Positions 18,087 through 25,492 of a stretch of DNA of 64,000 nt are shown one piece after another (position 1 is the stretch's first letter; each line of letters starts with the position of its first letter). The notes beneath the pieces are model-generated. The model was given only the letters and a program-made list of their open reading frames with translations, was not told the DNA's origin and ran no database searches. The stretch covers positions 434,001-498,000 of the forward strand of contig NZ_BSTJ01000004.1 of NCBI RefSeq assembly GCF_030269445.1, given 5' to 3'. A program made the translations under genes and the position numbers. The DNA is from Actinoallomurus iriomotensis. GTDB taxonomy: Bacteria; Actinomycetota; Actinomycetes; Streptosporangiales; Streptosporangiaceae.

Positions 18087-18158
18087 GACGTCACGGCGAC
18101 GCGCGCGCCGACCACCGTCCACCAGGCGTGACTCCTCTCCCCTCCGGTCACCTACAGC

Positions 18159-18224
18159 GGCTTTGTCTTCTAAGAGGAGAAAGTTTGGCCGTATCAGGAC
18201 ATAGGCCTCCCCGGTCTCGACAAA
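18159..18224. promoter_or_regulatory. Candidate ROK boxes 2 and 3 upstream of the second ROK gene
   Basis: TTTGTCTTCT at 18161-18170, followed by AAGAGGAGAAAGT, aligns base for base in spacing with the site at 15817-15845. A further GACAAAG (CTTTGTC on the other strand) lies at 18218-18224. Both sit in the 179-base gap before the regulator's ATG, consistent with autoregulation. Confidence 0.5.
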
Positions 18225-18265
18225 GTCGGATACGTTCACGCCGTACCCCCCGGGAGGACGGCGAG

Positions 18266-19453
18266 ATGCGGATGACGGCGCGGCCGGAGAACGTGCACCA
18301 GACACGCCTGTTGCGCCTGCTGCGCGACGAGGGTGCGCGGTCGCGGGCCGAGCTCGGCGACGTCGTGCACCTCTCCCGCTCCAAGCTCGCCGTGGAGCTC
18401 GACCGGCTCGTCGAACTCGGACTCGTCGAACCGGCCGGCCTCGCGGCGTCCCGGGGCGGACGCCGGTCGAACATCGTGCGGCTGTCGCGCCACCTGCGGC
18501 TGATCGGCATCGACATCGGCGCCACCTCCATCGACGTCGCGGTCACCGACGGCGGGCTGGAGATCCTCGGCCATGTGTCCATGCCGTGCAACGTGCGCGA
18601 GGGCCCCGACGTCGTCCTCGACCATGCCCTCGACCTCGTCGGCAAGCTGCGCGGCCAGGGGCTGATCGATGAGATCCACGGCGCCGGGATCGGCGTGCCC
18701 GGCCCGGTGAGCTTCCGTGAGGGCGTGCCGGTGGTACCACCGATCATGCCCGGGTGGGATCGCTTCCCGGTGCGTGAGGTGATCAGCCAGAAGCTCGGCT
18801 GCCCCGTACTCGTCGACAACGACGTGAACCTCATGGCGCTGGGCGAGGTGCACGCCGGCCTGGCCCGGTCGGCGGAGGACTTCCTGCTGGTCAAGATCGG
18901 CACGGGCGTCGGCTGCGGCATCGTGGTCGACGGCCGGATCTACCGCGGGATGTCCGGCAGTGCCGGCGACATCGGGCACATCCGGGTCGACGACAACGGG
19001 CCGACGTGCGTGTGCGGCAACACCGGCTGCCTGGAGGCGTACTTCAGCGGTGCGGCGCTCGCGCGGGACGCCCTCGCGGCGGCACGGTCGGGGCGCTCGG
19101 CGTTCTTCGCGCAGCGCCTGGAGCAGGCCGGCGCACTGACCGCACTCGACGTCGCGGACGCGGTGGCGGCCGGCGACCCGGTCGGCGTGCGCATGGTCCG
19201 CGAGGGCGGCCGGCGCGTCGGGCAGGTGCTCGCCGGGCTCATCAGCTTCTTCAACCCCGGCCTGGTCGTCATCGGCGGTGGCGTCGCGGGCCTCGGGCAC
19301 GTGCTGCTCGCCGAGATCCGCAGCGTCGTCTACCGCCGCTCCCCGCCACTGGCGACGGGGAACCTTCCGATCGTGCTTTCCGAACTCGGGGACACCGCCG
19401 GGGTACTTGGGGCGACCCGGCTCATCAGCGACCACATCTTCTCGGCCACATAG
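18266..19453 (+). CDS. ROK-family transcriptional regulator 2
   Basis: About 395 aa, strongly similar to the preceding regulator from the winged helix (TRLLRLLRDEGARSRAELG) to the C-terminus (ELGDTAGVLGATRLIS). The ROK sugar-binding region and the CVCGNTGC zinc site are intact. The start is set at the ATG eight bases after GGGAGG; the frame stays open 46 codons upstream but that part spans the control region. It is followed 29 bases later by the ABC transporter ATPase, so it is the likely local regulator of sugar uptake, responding to the imported sugar or its phosphate. Confidence 0.88.
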   Translation: MRMTARPENVHQTRLLRLLRDEGARSRAELGDVVHLSRSKLAVELDRLVELGLVEPAGLAASRGGRRSNIVRLSRHLRLIGIDIGATSIDVAVTDGGLEILGHVSMPCNVREGPDVVLDHALDLVGKLRGQGLIDEIHGAGIGVPGPVSFREGVPVVPPIMPGWDRFPVREVISQKLGCPVLVDNDVNLMALGEVHAGLARSAEDFLLVKIGTGVGCGIVVDGRIYRGMSGSAGDIGHIRVDDNGPTCVCGNTGCLEAYFSGAALARDALAAARSGRSAFFAQRLEQAGALTALDVADAVAAGDPVGVRMVREGGRRVGQVLAGLISFFNPGLVVIGGGVAGLGHVLLAEIRSVVYRRSPPLATGNLPIVLSELGDTAGVLGATRLISDHIFSAT

Positions 19454-19482
19454 GCGGTCCCCCCGCCGGTACAGGAGAGCCG

Positions 19483-21000
19483 ATGCCCGAACCGCAGCTG
19501 CTCGTCATGCGCGGCATCGTGAAGGAGTTCCCCGGCGTCCGGGCGCTCGACGGAGTCGACCTGGAGGTCCGCGAGGGCGAGGTCCACTGCCTGCTGGGCC
19601 AGAACGGCGCCGGAAAGTCGACCCTCGTGAAGGTGCTGTCGGGCGCCCACCGGCCCGACTCCGGCGACATCCTCTGGCGTGGCGCCGAGACGGCGGAGCC
19701 GACCGGGCCCACCGCGGCCCTGCGGCTCGGCATCGCGACGATCTACCAGGAGCTCGACCTCGTCGACGGCCTCTCGGTCGCGATGAACATCTTCCTCGGC
19801 CATGAGCAGGCGACGCTCGGCTTCACCCGCCGAGGCGAGATGAACCGCGCGGCGCGCGCCCTGCTCGTCCGCCTCGGGCACGGCGAGATCTCCCCGTCCA
19901 CCGAGGTCGGCCGGCTGTCCGCGGCGGCCCGTCAGATCGTCAGCATGGCGCGCGCCCTGTCGTACGACGCCCGGCTCCTCGTCATGGACGAGCCGTCGGC
20001 GGCACTCGCGCACGACGAGGTCAAGAACCTCTTCCGTGTCATCCGCCAGCTCACCGCGGCCGGCGTCGCGGTCATCTACATCTCACACCGCCTGGATGAG
20101 ATCCGCGAGATCGGCGACCGCGTCACCGTCCTGAAGGACGGCCGGACGGTGGCGGTCGGCCTGCCCGCCCGTACGACGCCGACGGACACGCTGGTGGCGC
20201 ACATGACCGGGCGCCGGTACGAGTACGTGTTCCCGCCACGGCCGGAGGCCGACGCGTACGAGAACGCGCCGGAGGTGCTCCGTGTGGAGGATCTGGCCCT
20301 GCCCGGGGTGTTCTCCGGCCTGTCGTTCTCGGTACGCGCCGGAGAGATCGTCGGTCTCGCCGGGCTGGTGGGCGCGGGCCGGTCGGAGATCCTGGAGACG
20401 GTGTACGGCGCGCGGCGTCCCTCGGCGGGCCGGGTGATCCTGGACGGCCGGCCGGTGCGCACGGGCAGTGTCGTCGCCGCGGTCCGCGCCGGCATGGGGC
20501 TCGCTCCCGAGGAGCGCAAGTCGCAGGGACTGCTCATGCTCGACACCGTCGCGGGCAATGTCAGCGTCGCCTCCCTGCGCCGCTACTCGCGCCTGGGCTG
20601 GCTGGACCGGCGGCGCGAGATCGCGGACGCCGAACGCGAGGTGGGCGGTCTCGACATCCGCCCCCGCGATCCGCGCCGCCCGGTACGGACGCTGTCCGGC
20701 GGGAACCAGCAGAAGGCCCTTCTCGCCCGGTGGCTGCTCAAGGACTGCCGGCTGCTGTTGCTCGACGAGCCGACACGCGGCGTCGACGTGGGCGCCCGCG
20801 CCGAGCTGTACGCCCTGATCCGGCGGCTCGCCGACTCGGGCGTGGGGATCCTCCTGGTGTCCAGCGAGATCCCCGAGGTGCTCGGCCTGGCCGACCGCGT
20901 ACTGGTGATCCGTAAGGGCCGCGCTCTCCGCGACTGCGCCGCGACGGAACTCGACGAACACCAGGTCCTCGACCTCGTCATGGAAGGAAGCGACCTATGA
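19483..21000 (+). CDS. Sugar ABC transporter ATP-binding protein (RbsA/MglA type)
   Basis: About 505 aa with two fused nucleotide-binding domains, as usual for ribose/xylose/galactose importers. The first half has GQNGAGKST and VMDEPSAAL, but its signature is LSAAARQ, lacking the usual glycine. The second half has the consensus LSGGNQQK and LLDEPTRGVD with a degenerate Walker A (GLVGAGRS). This split of function is known in the family. The ATG follows AGGAGA. It overlaps the permease gene by ATGA. Substrate unknown; the neighbouring oxidoreductase and isomerase genes suggest a monosaccharide or glycoside. Confidence 0.93.
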   Translation: MPEPQLLVMRGIVKEFPGVRALDGVDLEVREGEVHCLLGQNGAGKSTLVKVLSGAHRPDSGDILWRGAETAEPTGPTAALRLGIATIYQELDLVDGLSVAMNIFLGHEQATLGFTRRGEMNRAARALLVRLGHGEISPSTEVGRLSAAARQIVSMARALSYDARLLVMDEPSAALAHDEVKNLFRVIRQLTAAGVAVIYISHRLDEIREIGDRVTVLKDGRTVAVGLPARTTPTDTLVAHMTGRRYEYVFPPRPEADAYENAPEVLRVEDLALPGVFSGLSFSVRAGEIVGLAGLVGAGRSEILETVYGARRPSAGRVILDGRPVRTGSVVAAVRAGMGLAPEERKSQGLLMLDTVAGNVSVASLRRYSRLGWLDRRREIADAEREVGGLDIRPRDPRRPVRTLSGGNQQKALLARWLLKDCRLLLLDEPTRGVDVGARAELYALIRRLADSGVGILLVSSEIPEVLGLADRVLVIRKGRALRDCAATELDEHQVLDLVMEGSDL

Positions 21001-22106
21001 CCGGTCCGGAAGGTGTGCGCGCGGAGGAGACCGGCGCGACCGCGAACTCACCGGCGGTCTCCGCCGCGCCGCCACCCGCCGACGAGCAGGGACGGGTGGA
21101 GGCGGCCGCCGCCGCGACGGGGACACGCGGGCTCTCCCGCTTCCGCCTCGGCGAGCTGCGCAACCTCGGTCTGATCGGCGTGCTGGTGGTGCTGGTCGTG
21201 GTGGGAGCGCTGACCCGGCCGGCGGAGTTCCTGACCTACGACAACGTCGTCGTGATCCTCACTCTCGCGTCGGTCATCGGCGTGATCACGGTCGGGATGA
21301 CGTTCGTCATCATCGGTGGCGGGATCGACCTGTCGGTGGGGGCCATCGTGGCGCTCGCGACCGTATGGGCGACGACCAAGGCCACCCAGGTCTACGGCAC
21401 CGGTGGCGTGATCTTCTGTGCGCTCGCGGTGGGCGTCGGATGCGGCCTGGTCAACGGCCTGATCATCGCGTACGGCCGGATCGTCGCGTTCATCGTGACG
21501 ATCGCGATGCTCGCCTCCGCCCGCGGCCTGGCGATCAACATCTCCGGCGGCCACACGCAGACGCTGAACTCCGACAACCAGGCGCTGGTGAACCTCGGCT
21601 ACAAGGACCACTTCCTGTTCGGCCGGATCCCGCCCCTCGTGATCATCTTCGCGGTGGTCGTCGCGCTGGGCTGGGTCGTGCTGAACCGCACGACGTACGG
21701 ACGCCGGACGTTCGCGATCGGCGGGAACCCGGAGGCCTCCCGGCTCGCCGGTCTCAACGTGCGGCTGCACACGCTGCTGCTGTACGCCGTGTCCGGTCTG
21801 TGCTGCGGGATCGCCAGCATCATGTTGATCATCATGACGAGCAGCGGGACCTCGGCCAACGGGAACCTGTACGAACTCGACGCCATCGCCGCCGTGATCA
21901 TCGGGGGGACGCTCCTCAGCGGCGGACGCGGCACGCTGATCGGCTCGGTGCTCGGCGTGCTCGTCTTCACCACGATCAACGACATCTTCACCCTCAACAA
22001 TCTCACGACCGCGACCCAGCAGATCGCCAAGGGCGTGATCATCGTGATCGCGGTGCTGTTCCAGCGGCTGCTCGCCGAACGTCGAGCCGGGTCCGGTGCC
22101 TCCTGA
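20997..22106 (+). CDS. Sugar ABC transporter permease (RbsC type)
   Basis: About 369 aa. A 50-residue Ala/Pro-rich cytoplasmic N-terminus is followed by about nine hydrophobic segments. Family landmarks include FVIIGGGIDLSVGAIVALA and the cytoplasmic loop TTYGRRTFAIGGNPEASRLAG. GGTLLSGGRGT near the C-terminus is also typical. It forms the membrane channel for the preceding ATPase, with which it overlaps by four bases. Confidence 0.93.
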   Translation: MTGPEGVRAEETGATANSPAVSAAPPPADEQGRVEAAAAATGTRGLSRFRLGELRNLGLIGVLVVLVVVGALTRPAEFLTYDNVVVILTLASVIGVITVGMTFVIIGGGIDLSVGAIVALATVWATTKATQVYGTGGVIFCALAVGVGCGLVNGLIIAYGRIVAFIVTIAMLASARGLAINISGGHTQTLNSDNQALVNLGYKDHFLFGRIPPLVIIFAVVVALGWVVLNRTTYGRRTFAIGGNPEASRLAGLNVRLHTLLLYAVSGLCCGIASIMLIIMTSSGTSANGNLYELDAIAAVIIGGTLLSGGRGTLIGSVLGVLVFTTINDIFTLNNLTTATQQIAKGVIIVIAVLFQRLLAERRAGSGAS

Positions 22107-22154
22107 CCGTCTCGCCGCCTCCCCTGCACACCCGGTGCTCCGAAAGGTGATGAC

Positions 22155-23204
22155 ATGACTTCGAGCCAAGCGCGAGACGTTCGCCGCCGCGGTTTCCTGT
22201 TGAGCGGCACCCTCGCCGGGGCGGGGGCGCTCGCCGCCGCCTGCACCAGCAACGCCGAGCCTGAGGCGAAGGCGCCCGCGGCGGCGACGGCGGGCGGCGC
22301 CAACGACAAGCCCGGGAAGAAGGTCACCGTCGGGTTCGCCGGCCCGCAGGCCGACCACGGCTGGCTGAACGCCATCAACGAACAGGCCAAGAAGGAGGCC
22401 GGGAGGTACTCCGACGTCGACCTGAAGATCACCGAAGGCTCGAACGACGCCGCCCAGCAGGCGAGTCAGATCCAGACGCTGATCAACCAGAAGGTCGACG
22501 TCCTGGTCATCCTGCCCGCGGACGGCAAGCAGATGACGCCGACCGCCCGCAAGGCGATGGACGCCGGCATTCCGGTCATCAACCTCGACCGCGTCTTCGA
22601 CACCGCCCAGGCGTACCGGATCTGGATCGGCGGCGACAACTACCGCATGGGTCTGAACGCCGGGAACTACATCGGCCAGCGGCTCGGCGGCAAGGGCACC
22701 GTGGTCGAACTGGCGGGGATCGACACGCTCCCGCTCACGCAGGAGCGCTCCAAGGGCTTCGACGACGCGCTGAAGAACTATCCGCAGATCAAGAAGGTCG
22801 GCCGGGCGGCGGCGGAGTTCAACGTGCAGACCGGCCAGGCACGCATGGCGGAGCTGCTCCAGGCGCACCCGAAGTTCGACGCGCTGTGGAACCACGACGA
22901 CGACCAGGGCGTCGGCGCACTCCAGGCGATCCGGCAGGCCGGCCGCACGGACTTCTTCATGGTCGGCGGCGCGGGGGCCAAGAGCGCGATGGACTCGATC
23001 AAGAAGGACGACAGCGTGCTCAAGGCCACCGTGCTCTACCCGCCGACGATGGCCGCGTCCGCGATCCGGGTGGCCCGGCTGCTCGGGCAGAGCAAGATCA
23101 TGAGCGACCTCGCCGAACAGGAGCTGCCCTCCTCGATCACCCTGTTCTCCGCGGTCGTGACCAAACAGAACGTCGACACGTACCTCCCGTTCGCATTCGA
23201 GTGA
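22155..23204 (+). CDS. Sugar ABC transporter substrate-binding lipoprotein (RbsB/Peripla_BP_4)
   Basis: About 349 aa. The signal has VRRRGFLLSG and a lipobox LAAAC, so the mature protein is lipid-anchored. The receptor fold is evident from VTVGFAGPQADHGWLNAI and DVLVILPADGKQMTPTARKA. Two aromatic/acidic clusters (IPVINLDRVF and NHDDDQGVGA) resemble pentose/hexose contacts of the family. The ATG is preceded by GAAAGGTG. It completes the ABC importer and would define its ligand. Confidence 0.92.
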   Translation: MTSSQARDVRRRGFLLSGTLAGAGALAAACTSNAEPEAKAPAAATAGGANDKPGKKVTVGFAGPQADHGWLNAINEQAKKEAGRYSDVDLKITEGSNDAAQQASQIQTLINQKVDVLVILPADGKQMTPTARKAMDAGIPVINLDRVFDTAQAYRIWIGGDNYRMGLNAGNYIGQRLGGKGTVVELAGIDTLPLTQERSKGFDDALKNYPQIKKVGRAAAEFNVQTGQARMAELLQAHPKFDALWNHDDDQGVGALQAIRQAGRTDFFMVGGAGAKSAMDSIKKDDSVLKATVLYPPTMAASAIRVARLLGQSKIMSDLAEQELPSSITLFSAVVTKQNVDTYLPFAFE

Positions 23205-23289
23205 GGCGAATGTCCCGCCCGTACGGCACGGGCGGCACCACAGGGGGGATCGGCTCAGCGATGACCAACGGAAGAGGACGGCGAAACCC

Positions 23290-24522
23290 ATGACGCACGC
23301 AAGCAGGCCGACGCTCGGGGTCGGCATGGTCGGCTACGCCTTCATGGGGCGTGCGCACTCCCAGGCCTGGCGGAACACCGCCGCGTTCTTCGACCTGCCG
23401 TGCACGCCGGCGATGGTGGCGCTCGCCGGCCGGTCACGCGACCAGGTGACCGCGGCCGCGGAGCGGCTCGGCTGGGCATCGGTCGAGACCGACTGGCGCG
23501 AGTTGATTCGCCGCGACGACGTGCACGTCGTGGACATCTGCACTCCCGGTGACGCCCACGCCGAGATCGCGATCGCCGCGCTCGACGCCGGCAAGCACGT
23601 CCTCTGTGAGAAGCCGCTCGCCAACACGGTCGCCGAGGCGACCGCCATGGTGGAGGCGGCCGAGCGCGCGGCCGCGAACGGCGTGCGGGCCATGGTGGGC
23701 TTCAACTACCGGAGGGTCCCGGCCCTGGCGCTGGCCCGCGGCCTCGTCCTCGACGGCCGCCTCGGCACGATCCGCCACGTCCGCGCCCAGTACCTGCAGG
23801 ACTGGATCGTCGACCCGAACTTCCCCCTGGTCTGGCGGCTGGAGGCCGACAAGGCCGGATCCGGCGCGCTCGGCGACATCGGCGCCCACATCATCGACGC
23901 CGCCCAGTACGTCACCGGCGACCGGCTCATCGGCGTCAGCGCGCTGCTGGAGACCTTCATCAAGGAGCGTCCCATCGCGCAGGCGTCGGCGGGCCTCGAC
24001 GCCACCGTGGACGGCGACGACCGGCGCGGGAGGGTGACCGTCGACGACGCCGCGCTGTTCGCCGGCCGGATGTCCGGCGGCGCCCTCGCGTCCTTCGAGG
24101 CCACCCGCTTCGCGACCGGCCGCAAGAACGTGCTGCGCCTGGAGATCAACGGGTCGGCCGGCAGCCTGGCCTTCGACCTGGAGTCGATGAACGAGCTGTC
24201 GTTCTACGACCACACCGAGGATCCCCGCACCGCGGGCTTCCGCCGGATCCTCGTGACCGAACCGAGCCACCCGTACGCCGGCGCCTGGTGGCCGCCGGGC
24301 CACGTGCTCGGGTACGAGCACACCTTCACCCACGAGGTGAAGGACTTCGTGGAGGCGATCGCCTCCGGCACCGACCCCGAACCGTCGTTCGCGGACGGTC
24401 TGCAGGTGCAACGGGTCATTTCCGCCGTCACGCACAGCGCCGCCCACCACGGTGCCTGGACCTCCGTGGAGGGGGCGGAGGACGCCGCGCGCGCTCCCTC
24501 GCCCACCGCGACGACCGGCTGA
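23290..24522 (+). CDS. Gfo/Idh/MocA-family oxidoreductase
   Basis: About 410 aa, NAD(P)-dependent sugar or inositol dehydrogenase. The Rossmann start GVGMVGYAFMGRAHSQAW, then VDICTPGDAHAEIAIAAL and the catalytic-lysine motif CEKPLANT are present. GDIGAHIIDAAQYVTG carries the family's C-terminal-domain Asp/His pair. Members oxidise inositol, glucose-6-phosphate or the C3 hydroxyl of glycosides. Position directly after the importer implies action on the imported sugar. ThuB-type oxidoreductases paired with ThuA proteins make 3-keto sugars, and a ThuA gene follows here. Confidence 0.9.
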   Translation: MTHASRPTLGVGMVGYAFMGRAHSQAWRNTAAFFDLPCTPAMVALAGRSRDQVTAAAERLGWASVETDWRELIRRDDVHVVDICTPGDAHAEIAIAALDAGKHVLCEKPLANTVAEATAMVEAAERAAANGVRAMVGFNYRRVPALALARGLVLDGRLGTIRHVRAQYLQDWIVDPNFPLVWRLEADKAGSGALGDIGAHIIDAAQYVTGDRLIGVSALLETFIKERPIAQASAGLDATVDGDDRRGRVTVDDAALFAGRMSGGALASFEATRFATGRKNVLRLEINGSAGSLAFDLESMNELSFYDHTEDPRTAGFRRILVTEPSHPYAGAWWPPGHVLGYEHTFTHEVKDFVEAIASGTDPEPSFADGLQVQRVISAVTHSAAHHGAWTSVEGAEDAARAPSPTATTG

Positions 24523-24612
24523 CACGAGAGGAGGCGCGCTCACCGCGGCGGTGGCCCGGCCACCGCCCCCATCACCTGCCATTGACCCGGACGCTCCGCA
24601 TGGAGGACTGTC

Positions 24613-25398
24613 ATGTCAGGCAAACGGCTATCCCTTCTCAGCACACTGGTCGCGATGCTCGTCCTCGCCGGGACCGCCGCGCATGCGGAAACCCCGTCGT
24701 TCCGTGTGCTGGTCTTCTCCAGGACCACCGGATTCCGGCACGACTCGATCCCGGACGGCATCGCGGCGATCCAGAAACTCGGCCGGGAGCACGGCTTCGC
24801 CGTGGACACGACCGAGGACGCCACCCGGTTCACCGACGAGAACCTCGCCCGGTACCGGACCGTCGTCTTCCTCTCCACCACCGGTGACCCACTCGACCTG
24901 CCGGAGGAGAAGGCGGCGTTCCAGCGCTACGTCAACCACGGCGGCGGGTACGCCGGCGTGCACGCCGCGGCCGACTCGGGCTACACCTGGCCCTGGTACC
25001 GCGACCTCGTCGGCGCCTACTTCCGCAGCCACCCCGCGCAGCAGAACGCGACGGTCGACCTCGTCGGCCAGGGCGCGCCCTCCAACCGGGGCCTGCCGAG
25101 GCACTGGACCCGGTTCGACGAGTGGTACAACTACCAGACCAATCCGCGGGACGCCGGCGTACGCGTACTGATGACGCTGGACGAGCACTCCTACGATCCC
25201 GGCCCCGACGCCATGGGCGACCACCCGATCAGCTGGTGCCACCGCTACGACGGCGGACGCGCCTGGTACACGGGCATGGGCCACACCAAGGAGAGCTACA
25301 CCGACCCGCTCTTCGTCCGGCACCTGCTCGGCGGCATCGAGATGTCCGCCGGTGTGACCAGGTTCCCGTGCGACGCCGAGGGCACAGGCGGTGCCTGA
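24613..25398 (+). CDS. Secreted ThuA-domain protein
   Basis: About 261 aa. A signal peptide ends AHAE near residue 28. The rest is one uninterrupted ThuA domain: FRVLVFSRTTGFRHDSI, GGGYAGVHAAADSG, FDEWYNY and HPISWCHRYDGGRAWYTGMG. The family has a class-I glutamine-amidotransferase-like fold and is associated with trehalose/disaccharide use; its chemistry is poorly defined. It is the uninterrupted counterpart of the split ThuA domain at 11531-15511. GGAGGACTGTC precedes the ATG. The sugar dehydrogenase gene follows 94 bases on. Confidence 0.87.
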   Translation: MSGKRLSLLSTLVAMLVLAGTAAHAETPSFRVLVFSRTTGFRHDSIPDGIAAIQKLGREHGFAVDTTEDATRFTDENLARYRTVVFLSTTGDPLDLPEEKAAFQRYVNHGGGYAGVHAAADSGYTWPWYRDLVGAYFRSHPAQQNATVDLVGQGAPSNRGLPRHWTRFDEWYNYQTNPRDAGVRVLMTLDEHSYDPGPDAMGDHPISWCHRYDGGRAWYTGMGHTKESYTDPLFVRHLLGGIEMSAGVTRFPCDAEGTGGA

Positions 25399-25492
25399 CC
25401 CCTCATGCGAATGACGGTCGGGCGCGCGTCGCACCGCGCGCCCGACCGGAGCGGTCAGCCCCGCCCCGAGCTCGCAGAACGGAGACGAAATC

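Noticed and set aside
16905-19453. ROK genes as sugar kinases (glucokinase-like)
   Set aside because: Both have an N-terminal winged helix of ~60 residues, so they are regulators, although residual sugar binding is expected.
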